A DNA stretch of 64,000 nucleotides from Streptomyces sp. Ag109_O5-1 (GTDB lineage Bacteria > Actinomycetota > Actinomycetes > Streptomycetales > Streptomycetaceae). The first letter of the stretch is position 1, and the number at the start of each line of letters is the position of its first letter. The stretch is from positions 6,014,001-6,078,000 of the forward strand of contig NZ_RKQF01000001.1 in NCBI RefSeq assembly GCF_003814875.1, in the 5' to 3' direction. Positions 1-9,229 of this stretch are shown piece by piece. A program made the translations under genes and the position numbers. A model generated the notes under the pieces. That model saw nothing but the letters and a program-made list of their open reading frames with translations. It did no database searches and was not told where the DNA came from.

Positions 1-408
1 GGCGACCTCGACGGAGAGGTCGCCGGAGGCCACCGCGCTCACGCTGAAGGTGCCGAGCTGCCTGGCCTCGCCGGCCGGCAGCGCGGCCGGAGCGGCCGAA
101 CCACGCAGAGCGGCGGGCGAGTCGGCGGTCTCGGCGCCCTCCGCCGTACCGCCGACGCGGACGACGTACGCGGCCGTGCCGCCGTTGTTGAAGAAGCCGT
201 AGACGGAGTGCGCGAGGTAGTACCCGTCGGTGAACTCACCGAAGGACGCCACGTACTGCGTCCAGTTGGTCACCAGGGTCGGCTCGTTCAGCGGACCGGT
301 CGGGGCCAGGCCCACGAAGGCCGCCACCGACGTGCCCACGCCCTCGATGGGGCGGGAGCCGCTGGCCACCTCCTCGACGTAGACGCCGGGCGACAGGTAG
401 GACGGCAT
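1..408 (-). CDS. Contractile tail sheath protein, N-terminal part (eCIS)
   Basis: The gene runs off the left edge, so only about 136 N-terminal codons are visible. The protein begins MPSYLSPGVYVEEV and continues into an SRPIEGVGTSVAAFVGLAP stretch, the standard opening of phage-type contractile sheath proteins. Sheath subunits polymerise around the inner tube and contract to drive injection. The start is the ATG at 408 behind a GGAG site 7-8 bases upstream. Its neighbours (DUF4157 cargo-type genes, AAA+ ATPase, DUF4255 gene) mark an extracellular contractile injection system, of which this window holds only one flank. It is transcribed divergently from the cargo genes across about 240 bases. 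The family call is firm from the N-terminus; the rest of the protein cannot be seen. Confidence 0.9.
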   Translation of the reverse strand, partial: MPSYLSPGVYVEEVASGSRPIEGVGTSVAAFVGLAPTGPLNEPTLVTNWTQYVASFGEFTDGYYLAHSVYGFFNNGGTAAYVVRVGGTAEGAETADSPAALRGSAAPAALPAGEARQLGTFSVSAVASGDLSVEVA

Positions 409-650
409 GCTCTGCTCTCCTCGGGGTACGAGACAGGAACATTCCCACCTTCACGCGCGAAGCGCGCGCGCCGAAACGGCCTCCGGTGCCGTACCGGGGG
501 CAACTCACTTGCCCGCAAGGGCAGTCCCGGCGCCCCCGGTGACCCCTCGGCCGCAAGGCCTGCCCCCGGTGTTGCCCCCGCGGTCCTCCCGCCCTCGGGT
601 GGCGACGGGGTACGAGGTTGGGGTCCCTTGTCGACCGAACGGGAATCCGT
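409..650. promoter_or_regulatory. Divergent intergenic region between sheath and first cargo gene
   Basis: This 242-base stretch separates the leftward sheath gene from the rightward DUF4157 gene, so both promoters probably lie here. I see no convincing minus 35/minus 10 pair or operator palindrome. The assignment rests on gene orientation only. Confidence 0.4.
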
Positions 651-2729
651 ATGCGCACTCAGGCAGAGAACCGCTCGACCGCCGGCCGGGACGACACCCG
701 CCCTCGGTCACGGCCCGCCGTCGCCCCGTCGCCGTTGGCCGCCCTCCAGGGGACCGCGGGGAACGCCGCGGTGGCCCGGGCGATCCAGCGGGTCCGGGCG
801 GAGAGCGAGCCCGAGGCGCAGCAGGCCGACGGGGCGGTGCCCGTGCAGCGGCGGTCCTCGGTCCCCGAGGCCGTCAGCTCACCCGGGTCGCCGCTGGAAC
901 CCCGTATTCAGCAGCGGGCGGAGCAGGCCTACGGCATGCCCTTCGGCCATGTGCGCGTGCACAACGACGCCGTCGCCCAGCGTTCGGCCGCGGAACTCGG
1001 GGCGCTGGCCTACACCAGCGGCCCGCACATCGTGCTCGGCGGGAAGCGGGTCAGCGACGAGACGATGTTCGAGGAGGTCGACCACGTCCGCCAGCAGGCC
1101 ATGGGGCCGGTGCCCGGCACCCCCAACGGCCATGGCGAGAGGGTCTCCCACCCGGACGACCCGTTCGAGAAGAGCGCCTCCTCCAACGGCCGGAAGCTGG
1201 CCCGGGGCGCCATGCCCGACCTCGCCCTGCCCGGGTCCTCGGCACCGCCGGCCGAGGCGGTGCAGCGCAGCGCGGACGAGGACGTACCGGTCCAGCGGGT
1301 GGACGCGGACCGGCCCGGCCCCTCGGCCGCGGACACCGGCTCGCCCGCACCCTCGTCCGGGAGTTCCACCCCGCCGTCGGCCGCGATCCCGGCCATCGCC
1401 CAGCTGGCCCGGCTCCTCGTCGGCGGCGACGCGGTGATCAAGAACAAGCATGTGCGGGCAGCGCTGCACAGGCGTGTCCGAGGCGGCCCGAGCTTCACGG
1501 ACGCGGAACTCCGGGCGATCAAGGCGGTGGAGACCGAGGACCCCAAGTGGCTGAAGACGGTGGGCATCGGCACCCACGCGGAGGCCGAGGCCTACATCAA
1601 GGCGGGTGACTTCCACAGCTGGCTGGAGCAGCCCGAGGGCAAGCGCCTGCTCGTGGCCACCCTGCGGTGGCACCAGGCGGCCGGCGACCGGGCCGAGGGG
1701 ATGCCGGTGGCCAAGCAGGGCCGGCCGGACTACCAGATGGGCCGGCACATGGCCATGCACGACGCCGGCACGCCATCGGCCGAGCGGGAGGCGCTCAAGG
1801 GGGAGCGCGACGAACAGATCTTCCAGACCTTCGTCAAGACGATGCTGCCGCCCGGCGTCAGCGACGACGTACCGGACGCCAAGAAGCACAACGAGCGCGT
1901 GAAGCGCGGCACCGAGCTGCTGACCAAGATCTTCCTGATCCTGAAGGAGGGGCTCAAGGTCTTCAACCCGGAGACCGGCTTCCACGAGGACTTCGAGGAC
2001 GATGTCGCCCACGCCCTGGCCTACGGCGGACGCGTCAACATCCGCATCCCGCAGCTGGCCGACGGCGAGCACGGCTACGAACTGCCCCGGTGGCTCCACA
2101 TCACCAAGGAGGACCGCAAGTTCTGGGAGCCCAGGTCGACGCCCGAGAAACCGGTGTACCGGCGCCCGTTCGGCACCCACCACATGGACATCGGCGCGAA
2201 CGCGGAGGACGCGCGCGGCGACTTCGTGGAGAAGGGCGGGCTGAAGGCCACCGGACAGAACTGGCTCGATCCCCACAGCCACCTCTACGGCCTGCCGCTG
2301 GCCATCGGAGGCATGGGCAACAACGACTACCACGGCGACACCATCCTCCCGAACGAGTCCTACGGACACATGTTCATGGGGTACAAGCCCCCGTCCGACA
2401 AGCGCGACGGGGCGCTCCAGGTCGGTATCGAGACCGCCGGACCGGGCGGCCGGACCCCCGACGGCTACAAGCACGGCATCACCAGCAGCGAGAAGAACAA
2501 CAACCCGGTGAGCCAGGTCGGCGGCCACAAGGACGACAAGATCGGCAACAACGCCCCGCTCAGCGCGAGCCAGCGTCTCGTCGACATGAAGGACTTCGGC
2601 GACTGGGTGGCGAAGCTGAACGAGCTGGAGCGGAACTGGAAGGCCGCGATCGCCGAGGCGAGGACGCATGAGGAGAAGGCGGCCCTGTACCGGGACCTGA
2701 TCGGCAAGCGCACCAACATCGGTTCCTGA
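651..2729 (+). CDS. DUF4157 eCIS-associated protein, putative cargo 1
   Basis: This 692-residue protein opens with a short LAALQGTAGNAAVARAI segment, as often seen ahead of DUF4157. A DUF4157 domain follows at roughly residues 70-175. DUF4157 is a marker of eCIS-associated toxins and normally carries an HExxH zinc motif. Here the motif reads EEVDH (residues 141-145), so the first zinc-binding His is replaced by Glu and peptidase activity is unlikely. A variable proline-rich linker (about 190-260) leads to a C-terminal region of about 430 residues, rich in His and Asp and including GTHHMDIGANAED and WLDPHSHLYGLPL, that I cannot assign to a family. ATG at 651 is preceded by a GGGA site. It is paralogous over its first 190 residues to the next gene and is probably loaded into the injection system as cargo (inference). 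Confidence 0.85.
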   Translation: MRTQAENRSTAGRDDTRPRSRPAVAPSPLAALQGTAGNAAVARAIQRVRAESEPEAQQADGAVPVQRRSSVPEAVSSPGSPLEPRIQQRAEQAYGMPFGHVRVHNDAVAQRSAAELGALAYTSGPHIVLGGKRVSDETMFEEVDHVRQQAMGPVPGTPNGHGERVSHPDDPFEKSASSNGRKLARGAMPDLALPGSSAPPAEAVQRSADEDVPVQRVDADRPGPSAADTGSPAPSSGSSTPPSAAIPAIAQLARLLVGGDAVIKNKHVRAALHRRVRGGPSFTDAELRAIKAVETEDPKWLKTVGIGTHAEAEAYIKAGDFHSWLEQPEGKRLLVATLRWHQAAGDRAEGMPVAKQGRPDYQMGRHMAMHDAGTPSAEREALKGERDEQIFQTFVKTMLPPGVSDDVPDAKKHNERVKRGTELLTKIFLILKEGLKVFNPETGFHEDFEDDVAHALAYGGRVNIRIPQLADGEHGYELPRWLHITKEDRKFWEPRSTPEKPVYRRPFGTHHMDIGANAEDARGDFVEKGGLKATGQNWLDPHSHLYGLPLAIGGMGNNDYHGDTILPNESYGHMFMGYKPPSDKRDGALQVGIETAGPGGRTPDGYKHGITSSEKNNNPVSQVGGHKDDKIGNNAPLSASQRLVDMKDFGDWVAKLNELERNWKAAIAEARTHEEKAALYRDLIGKRTNIGS

Positions 2730-2848
2730 GGTCCGCACCGTACGCCTGCCCGCAGGTCTGCCCCGGCGGCCCTTCCCGTGGGCGGCCGGGGCGGGCTAGG
2801 ACGGAGTCACCGGACGGTTCTGCCCGACCGAGTGAACGGGACGCTTGG

Positions 2849-5680
2849 ATGCACGCACACGAGGACGACAGCGCACGGCAGCGGGAGGCGGGTGCGCCGG
2901 GCACCGCACGACGCACGGGCGAAGGCCCCGCTGCCGCGCCCCGGCCGGGCGCCGTGGCCTCGGCGCTGCTCGCGCTGCAACGCGCGGCGGGGAACGCGGC
3001 GGTCACCCGGGCCGTCGAGGCCGACCGCCACCGACACGGCCCGCACTGCGGCCACGGGGAGCAGCCGACGGTCCAGCGCCGTTCCTCGGTGTTCGACGCC
3101 GTGGCCACGCCGGGCGACCGGCTGGACGCGGGCGTCCGGCGCAAGGCGGAGCAGGCCTATCGCATGAGCTTCGACCATGTGCGGGTGCATTCCGGCATCG
3201 TGGCGCAGCGGTCGGCGCGGGAGTACGGCGCGCACGCCTACACCGTCGGCCACGACATCGTCCTCAGCCGTCGCAGCGTGGACGACGAGACGATGTTCCA
3301 CGAGCTGGACCATGTGCGCCAGCAGTCGGCGGGTGCCGTCGCCGGCACCCCGGACGGCACCGGCGTCGCGGTCTCCCACCGGGACGACCCCTTCGAGCAG
3401 GCCTCCGCGGCCAACGGCCGCCGGGTGGCCCAGGGGCAGGCGCCCGACCTCGGCCGTCCGACGGGCGGCTCGGCCGGTGCCGCCGTGCAGCGTGCCCCGG
3501 CGACGGCGGTCCCGCAGATGCAGCGGGCCGGCGAGCCGAAGGGCAAGGGCAGGGCCACCGAGCCGGCCAAACGCAGTTCCGAGACCCAGTGGGAGCGGCA
3601 CGCCAAGGCGATCGGCGAACTGGTCAAGGCGTGCACCTGTGAGCAGCCGATGAAGCAGTGGGGCCGGGTCGACGAGGAGGTGTTGGTCCACTATCCGCGC
3701 AGTTACGCGGGCCACCGGTCCGCGCAGAGTCTGCGCCACGCCGCCCGCCGGCTGTACCGCGCGGTGACCTTCCTGGAGGAGCAGGAGAAGGCGAGGGCCG
3801 CGAAGGACGAGAAGGAGCAGAAGGACAAGGACGCCAAGGGCGCGGCGAAGCCGAAGCAGGAGGAGGAGATCGAGGCGATGCTCTTCAACGGGCATCTGGT
3901 CTTCGCCGGGAACCTGAACCAGACGGTCGAAAGGCTGCACGCCTATCTGCTCCACCAGGGCGACCAGGACGCGTCGGAGGAGGACGCCAAGGGCCAGACT
4001 CTGCGCGACGCCCTGTACACCGACTTCGACAACCTGGACTACGACGGGGACGACGAGCGGAACGTGACGTCGTCCCGGCCGGGCAAGCGCCGGGCACCCG
4101 CGGGTGACTCCCAGGGCGCCAAGCGCGCCAGGACCGGCAAGGCGTCCGGTGCCGCCGAGAGCACCGAGGACGAGGGCGCGATCCTGGGCAACGTGGCCGA
4201 GCAGCAGCGCCGGGACCGCTCGGCCCGGGCGAAGATCGGCGAGGGGCTGCGCCCCCGCCCGGTCGCGCAGCCGCTCCCCTCGATGTCGCTGGACGTGGAC
4301 GGGAGCCCGGTGAGCGAGTCCGACAAGCGGGACAACGCCACCACCCGGGCCCTGCGGAGGATGACCTACATCCGCAAGGTGGACATCTCGGCCAAGGCCG
4401 CGCAACACCCGTCGTACCGCGCCTACCTGGCGCAGCTGCTCGCGAAGGACGACACCGACTTCGCGGACTACGCGTATCTGCTGCACAACGGCGACAGCGA
4501 CGAAGTACTGCACGCCGAGCAGCAGTTGCTGATGTTCCTGCACCATGCTGGCGTCACCGGGGACACCTCGCACGACGTGGCCCTCGTCCGCGGCCGGAAA
4601 CGTCCGTGCAAGGCCTGCCTGGCGCTGCTCGACTACTTCCGCACCCGGCTGGGGATCAAGCTCGCCTACAACCCGAACGGCAACCACTTCTTCCAGAACG
4701 CCCTCGGCTCCATCGCCCAGAACTTCCCCGACTTCGCCGCCGACACGACCGAGTCCGACACCACCGGGTCCCACACCAACTGGTTCGGCGCCCACATGAC
4801 CACCGGCCGGATGTACGTCTCCACGATCGGCGGCGCACGGCCCACCGACGAGAACATCGCGAGCGGAAAGGCCACGAAGAGCGCGCAGGGCGGCTGGGAG
4901 CAGGAGCTGCGGCTGGAGCGCACGGAGGACGGCAAGGTGCGCTATCCGAGAGGCATCGGGCTCGTGCCCATGAACGACACCCCGTCCAACAGCGACCCCG
5001 AGGAGTCGCAGGCCGAGTCGGACGCCGACCTGGTGTCGGCCACCAGGCAGCTCACCCTGAAGCCCGCCCCCAGGGCCCCCTCCGCTCCCCGGCTCGACCC
5101 GGCGGAGCTGGAGCGGATGCGGGAGGAGCAGTTCGTCGGGAACGTCGTCCCGCTGCTGGAAGAGGCCATGACCCCCGAGTTCCGCAGGGAGCTGGCGGAG
5201 CGGACCGCGTCCAAGGGCAGCGGCAAGTTCGGCGTCCCCTTCCCCGAGGCACTGCTGCCCGTGATCAGGGATCTGCTGGCCCGGGAAGCCGCCAGCAGGA
5301 AGCGCATCGCCGATCACCTCATGATGACCAGCGCGGCCCTGGACAAACGGCTCAAGAAGATGGGCTCGGCCGGCAAGCAGGCGAAGGACATCAAGCTCTA
5401 CGCGGCGAAGCAGCAGCGGGTCGAGCAGGCCATGACCGCCGCCGGGTTGTCCGACGGGTGGCGGGCGGTCTCGGACGGCGCCACCTGGAACCCGGACCTC
5501 CCGGAGGGTCTCCAGCGGACGCTGTTCGAGATCATGAACGGAGACGACGTCCGGATCTCCTGGACCTCCGTCGCCAGGTTCCTGAAGATCTCGTCGTCCA
5601 CGTTCAAACGCCACGTGGACCGGTGGAACGCCCGCTGGGGCGAGCCCGGCGACGACGCCGGCGAGGGCCCGGCCGCCTGA
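2849..5680 (+). CDS. DUF4157 protein with cytidine deaminase-like domain, putative eCIS toxin
   Basis: This is a 943-residue multi-domain protein. Residues about 30-50 carry the LLALQRAAGNAAVTRAV lead-in. DUF4157 follows with an intact HELDH zinc motif at 151-155. A charged, lysine-rich central part contains a coiled-coil-like stretch (about 310-345). Around 540-620 is a deaminase-fold signature: His555-Ala-Glu557 and Pro586-Cys587-Lys-Ala-Cys590, giving the HxE...PCxxC zinc site of the cytidine deaminase-like superfamily that includes polymorphic toxins acting on nucleic acid bases. The C-terminus has two helix-turn-helix-like stretches, RKRIADHLMMTSAALDKRL and SWTSVARFLKISSSTFKRHV. The start ATG follows GGGA. 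The substrate (DNA, RNA or nucleotide) is not deducible. No separate immunity gene is visible next to it. The architecture and neighbours point to injected cargo. Confidence 0.85.
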   Translation: MHAHEDDSARQREAGAPGTARRTGEGPAAAPRPGAVASALLALQRAAGNAAVTRAVEADRHRHGPHCGHGEQPTVQRRSSVFDAVATPGDRLDAGVRRKAEQAYRMSFDHVRVHSGIVAQRSAREYGAHAYTVGHDIVLSRRSVDDETMFHELDHVRQQSAGAVAGTPDGTGVAVSHRDDPFEQASAANGRRVAQGQAPDLGRPTGGSAGAAVQRAPATAVPQMQRAGEPKGKGRATEPAKRSSETQWERHAKAIGELVKACTCEQPMKQWGRVDEEVLVHYPRSYAGHRSAQSLRHAARRLYRAVTFLEEQEKARAAKDEKEQKDKDAKGAAKPKQEEEIEAMLFNGHLVFAGNLNQTVERLHAYLLHQGDQDASEEDAKGQTLRDALYTDFDNLDYDGDDERNVTSSRPGKRRAPAGDSQGAKRARTGKASGAAESTEDEGAILGNVAEQQRRDRSARAKIGEGLRPRPVAQPLPSMSLDVDGSPVSESDKRDNATTRALRRMTYIRKVDISAKAAQHPSYRAYLAQLLAKDDTDFADYAYLLHNGDSDEVLHAEQQLLMFLHHAGVTGDTSHDVALVRGRKRPCKACLALLDYFRTRLGIKLAYNPNGNHFFQNALGSIAQNFPDFAADTTESDTTGSHTNWFGAHMTTGRMYVSTIGGARPTDENIASGKATKSAQGGWEQELRLERTEDGKVRYPRGIGLVPMNDTPSNSDPEESQAESDADLVSATRQLTLKPAPRAPSAPRLDPAELERMREEQFVGNVVPLLEEAMTPEFRRELAERTASKGSGKFGVPFPEALLPVIRDLLAREAASRKRIADHLMMTSAALDKRLKKMGSAGKQAKDIKLYAAKQQRVEQAMTAAGLSDGWRAVSDGATWNPDLPEGLQRTLFEIMNGDDVRISWTSVARFLKISSSTFKRHVDRWNARWGEPGDDAGEGPAA

Positions 5681-5811
5681 GCCGACGGCGCGGGCGCCGG
5701 ATCGGCCCGGAGCCCCGAAGGGCAACCCCGGACGTCCCCCCGGCCCCCCGGTCTGCCCTCGTACCACCGCGGCCTGCCCGGCGTTCCCTCCTCCGTCCCG
5801 TGCGTCGCCGT

Positions 5812-5817
5812 TAGCGT
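5812..5817 (+). promoter_or_regulatory. Possible minus 10 box for a leaderless transcript
   Basis: TAGCGT lies six bases before the GTG start at 5824, and no Shine-Dalgarno sequence precedes that GTG. This spacing fits a leaderless mRNA, which is common in Streptomyces. No strong minus 35 box is seen. Confidence 0.35.
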
Positions 5818-5823
5818 CCTGAC

Positions 5824-7260
5824 GTGAGCCTGTGGACTTCCCTGGAACCCGCCTCCGCGACCGTCGACCCGGGCGCTTCGACACGCGTACGCCTGCGGCT
5901 GCGCAACACCGGAGACGTCGTCGACGAGTACCGCTTCGAACCGGTGGGCCCCATCGCCCCCTGGACGACCGTCGAACCACAGACGCTCCGCCTCTACCCG
6001 GGGACCACGGGCACGGTGGAGCTCACCTTCACCCCGCCCCGCACCCCCGACGCCACGGCGGGACCCAACCCCTACGCCGTCCGCATCACGCCCACCGAAC
6101 ACCCCGAGGCCGTCACCGTCCCCGAGGGCAACCTCACCATCACCCCCTTCACCGAACTGCGCGCGGAACTCGTCCCGCCCACGGTCAAGGGCCGCTTCCG
6201 GGGCCGCCCACAACTGGCCATCGACAACCTCGGCAACACCAAACTCACCGCCTCCGTCAGCGGCAGCGACAACGGCGACCAGCTCGCCTACGACCTCCGC
6301 CCGAGCAACGTCCAGATCGAACCGGGCCGCGCCGCCTTCGTCACCGCCACCCTCAAACCCCGGAAGATCATCTGGTTCGGGCCCAAGGAACAGCGGCCGT
6401 ACGCCCTCACCGTCCAACGCTCGGGCGTCGATCCACAGCCTGTGGACGGCACTTACATCCAGCGCGGCTTCCTGCCCCGCTGGCTCGCCACCCTCTTCGG
6501 CACCCTGATGGCCCTCGCCATCACCTTCGCCCTGATCTGGATCTCCTACAAACCGCCGGTCACAAGCCAGGCGAGGGAAGTCCAGGAGGCGGCCGTGAGC
6601 TCCCTCGCTCCCAGCCCCTCGGCCAGTGCCCCGCTGGCCGCCGCCCCGGCGCCCTCGCAGTCTCCGGTCGCGCAGCAACCGGAGAACGACGCCCCCGCCA
6701 CACCGGACACCGGGTCGGGCGGCGGAGGCGGCCAGGCCCAGTCGTCGCCCAAACCGAAGAAGACCGCGAAACCGGTCGTACCGGCCACAAACGTCCTGCT
6801 CCGCAATACGACGACGAAGAAGTGCGCGGACATCCCCGGCTACGGCGACGGCAGCAGCAACGGCCCGGTGCGGGAGTACACCTGCGACGAGACCACCGCC
6901 GACAACCAACTGTGGAACCTCGAGGTGCGGTACGAGAAGGACGGCCCCGGCGGCGCGGCCCTCTTCCAGATCCGCAACGCCAAGGACCAGCTCTGCATGG
7001 ACCTGCCCAACTACGGCTCGGCAGCGCTCTCCTCACCGATCACCGAGTACAAGTGCGACGGTACGAAGGCCGACAACCAGCTCTGGTGGATCGACAAGCA
7101 GCCCAGCGGCGCCTACTGGATCCGCAACTTCGCCAGCGACAACCTCTGCCTGGACGTGGCCGGCTACAGCACCGGCGGCAACGACACCAACCTGACCCTG
7201 TACACCTGCTCGGACTCCGACGACCAGGAATGGCAGATCGTCCGCCCGTCGGGCGACTAG
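5824..7260 (+). CDS. Membrane-anchored ricin-type lectin protein of the eCIS cluster (CisA-like)
   Basis: This 478-residue protein has three parts. Residues 1-210 form beta-rich Ig-like segments (alternating LRLRNTGD and VELTFTPP-type strands). A single transmembrane helix lies near 218-243 (LATLFGTLMALAITFALIWI), followed by a Pro/Ala/Ser linker. Residues about 320-478 form a ricin B-type beta-trefoil with DNQLW, DNQLW and DQEW repeats. With no N-terminal signal peptide, the Ig part should be cytoplasmic and the lectin outside the membrane (inference). As I recall, Streptomyces CIS clusters encode a membrane protein called CisA that is needed for CIS function; the placement here fits, but identity is not proven. 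It follows the cargo genes in the same direction and ends 4 bases before the converging ATPase gene. Confidence 0.75.
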   Translation: MSLWTSLEPASATVDPGASTRVRLRLRNTGDVVDEYRFEPVGPIAPWTTVEPQTLRLYPGTTGTVELTFTPPRTPDATAGPNPYAVRITPTEHPEAVTVPEGNLTITPFTELRAELVPPTVKGRFRGRPQLAIDNLGNTKLTASVSGSDNGDQLAYDLRPSNVQIEPGRAAFVTATLKPRKIIWFGPKEQRPYALTVQRSGVDPQPVDGTYIQRGFLPRWLATLFGTLMALAITFALIWISYKPPVTSQAREVQEAAVSSLAPSPSASAPLAAAPAPSQSPVAQQPENDAPATPDTGSGGGGGQAQSSPKPKKTAKPVVPATNVLLRNTTTKKCADIPGYGDGSSNGPVREYTCDETTADNQLWNLEVRYEKDGPGGAALFQIRNAKDQLCMDLPNYGSAALSSPITEYKCDGTKADNQLWWIDKQPSGAYWIRNFASDNLCLDVAGYSTGGNDTNLTLYTCSDSDDQEWQIVRPSGD

Positions 7261-7264
7261 CCGG

Positions 7265-9229
7265 TCACCAGGTGCCCGGCACCAGCCGTCCCGCCTTGCG
7301 GTACTCGCGTCGGGCGCCTTCCAGCAGGTCCGCCGCGGTGACCTGCTGCCCGCGTCCGGCGGCCAGATACGCGGCCGTCACCACCGCGCTCCGGATGGAA
7401 CCGCCCGCGAGTTCGAACTCCCCCGCCAGTGGCCGGAGTTCGACCGCCTCCTCGGTCGGCACATGGGCCAGTCCGTGCCGCCAGAGCGCGAGCCGCTGCT
7501 CCTCGTCCGGGAACGGGAAGTCGACCACCAGGTCGAGGCGGCGGGTGAAGGCCTCGTCGATGTTGGCGCGGAGGTTGGTGGTGAGCAGCGCGATGCCGTC
7601 GAAGGCCTCCAGGCGCTGCAGGAGGTAGGCCGACTCCAGGTTGGCGTACCGGTCGTGGGCGTCCTTGACCTCGGAGCGCTTGCCGAAGACCGCGTCGGCC
7701 TCGTCGAAGAGGAGCACGGCGTCGGTGCGGTCGGCCTCGGTGAAGATGCGTTCCAGGTTCTTCTCGGTCTCGCCGACGTACTTGTCGACGACCGAGGACA
7801 GCTGGACCACGTACAGGTCCAGCCCCAGCTCGGCGGCCACCACCTCCGCCGACAGGGTCTTTCCGGTGCCCGACTCGCCGGCGAACAGGCCCAGCACCCC
7901 GCGGCCCCGGCCGCCGCCCGCGCTCAGCCGCCAGTCGCCGAGGACGCGGTCGCGGTGGCGGGCCCGCAGGGCCAGTTCGCGCAGCTCGGTGAGCGGGCGT
8001 TCGGGGAGCACCAGGTCCCGCCAGTCGACGGCGGGCCGGATGCGGCGGGCGTGCTGTTCGAGGCCGGAGGCCGACTGCTGACGGGCGGCCAGTCGCAGGT
8101 GGGCGGCGGTCAGCGGGGTTCCGTCGAAGGCCGCGAGGTCCTGCGCCGCCCGGGCGGCCCGGGCGAGACGGTCCCCGCCGAGGTGGTAAGGGGCGACGGT
8201 GGCCGCGAGGTCGAAGCCGGGGTCGTCGGGCAGGACGGCCGCCCAGGCGTCCGGGGCGGCGGCACGGCGGGAGGGGACATCCAGGACGAGGGGGTCGCGG
8301 TGGTCGCACCAGTCGGGGTCGTACGGGCGGGGGGTCGCGACCAGCACCGTGACATCGGTGGCCGCTGCGCTCAACGCCGATACCAGTGGCCCGGGTTGCC
8401 CGGTGTCGACGACCACCGCGCGCCCGCTCAGCCGGGCCTCCCGCAGCACCTCCGGGACCCGCTCCTCGGGTCCGGTGAAGTGCCAGGCCGCCAGGCCCGC
8501 CAGGCGCATCGCGGCGGCCGCGCAGCCGAGCCCCTCACCCTCCCGGCGCTCCCGCAGACAGGCGAAGAGCGGCCCGGCGGCGATCCGGGCGGCCAGCCGG
8601 CCCACGAACTCCTCGTCGACGACTTCGCCGCCGTCGTACGACAGCGGGCGCAGGCTTCCGGTCAGCGCCGCGTCCGGGGTGTCGTCGCCGAGGAGGTGGG
8701 CCAGGACCCGGTCAGGGACCCGCAACGAGCGGCTGAGGAAGGGGCGTTCGGGCTCCTCGACGGTGAGCAGGCCGAGTGCGGTGAGCGGGGCGGTGGGGTG
8801 GAAGCGGGCGCGGGCCGCGGCGAGGTGGGCGGGGAGGCCGTACAGGTCGAGGGCGAGGCCGACGGTGGCGCGGCGGCGGCCGACGTCGTCGTTCAGGTAG
8901 CCGTAGAGGGGCTCGAAGGTGCGGTCGAGGTCCGGGGCGAGGGCGATGAGGAGGATCGTGGTGTCGAGGGGGGTGAGGGCGAGACGGACGGCGAGGTCGG
9001 TGAGACGGTCGGGGAAGTCCTCGGCCAGGGCGGGGAGTTCGTCCGGTGCCGGCTGCGGGCTCAGGAGGTGACGTACCGCCTCTTCGGAGAGGTAGAGGCC
9101 GCGCAGCGGGTCGGTGGCCGTGGGGTCGTCGGTGGCGCGGTGCTCGGCCAGGGCGGCGACCCGGTCGCGCAGGGCGGACAGCCGGGCCAGGAGCGGGGCG
9201 GCCGGCTCCGGGGAGAGGGAGAGGGTCAC
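7265..9229 (-). CDS. AAA+ ATPase of the contractile injection system (Pvc15/Afp15-like)
   Basis: This 654-residue protein has a long N-terminal part (about 1-420) of the kind found in phage-tail-associated ATPases, then one AAA+ module. Walker A is GESGTGKT with Lys457, Walker B is LLFDEAD with Glu510, and downstream LLTTNLRANIDEAFTRRLD supplies sensor 1 and the arginine finger region. ATPases of this type occur in nearly all eCIS clusters and are thought to act in assembly or cargo loading. The GTG start at 9229 overlaps the stop of the upstream DUF4255 gene as GTGA, so the two are translationally coupled in one operon. The length matches the family. Confidence 0.92.
   Translation of the reverse strand: MTLSLSPEPAAPLLARLSALRDRVAALAEHRATDDPTATDPLRGLYLSEEAVRHLLSPQPAPDELPALAEDFPDRLTDLAVRLALTPLDTTILLIALAPDLDRTFEPLYGYLNDDVGRRRATVGLALDLYGLPAHLAAARARFHPTAPLTALGLLTVEEPERPFLSRSLRVPDRVLAHLLGDDTPDAALTGSLRPLSYDGGEVVDEEFVGRLAARIAAGPLFACLRERREGEGLGCAAAAMRLAGLAAWHFTGPEERVPEVLREARLSGRAVVVDTGQPGPLVSALSAAATDVTVLVATPRPYDPDWCDHRDPLVLDVPSRRAAAPDAWAAVLPDDPGFDLAATVAPYHLGGDRLARAARAAQDLAAFDGTPLTAAHLRLAARQQSASGLEQHARRIRPAVDWRDLVLPERPLTELRELALRARHRDRVLGDWRLSAGGGRGRGVLGLFAGESGTGKTLSAEVVAAELGLDLYVVQLSSVVDKYVGETEKNLERIFTEADRTDAVLLFDEADAVFGKRSEVKDAHDRYANLESAYLLQRLEAFDGIALLTTNLRANIDEAFTRRLDLVVDFPFPDEEQRLALWRHGLAHVPTEEAVELRPLAGEFELAGGSIRSAVVTAAYLAAGRGQQVTAADLLEGARREYRKAGRLVPGTW

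Noticed and set aside
2807..5980. A 1057-codon minus-strand frame opposite the deaminase gene
   Set aside because: It is antisense to a gene with clear motifs and a ribosome site, and its product is low-complexity without recognisable domains.
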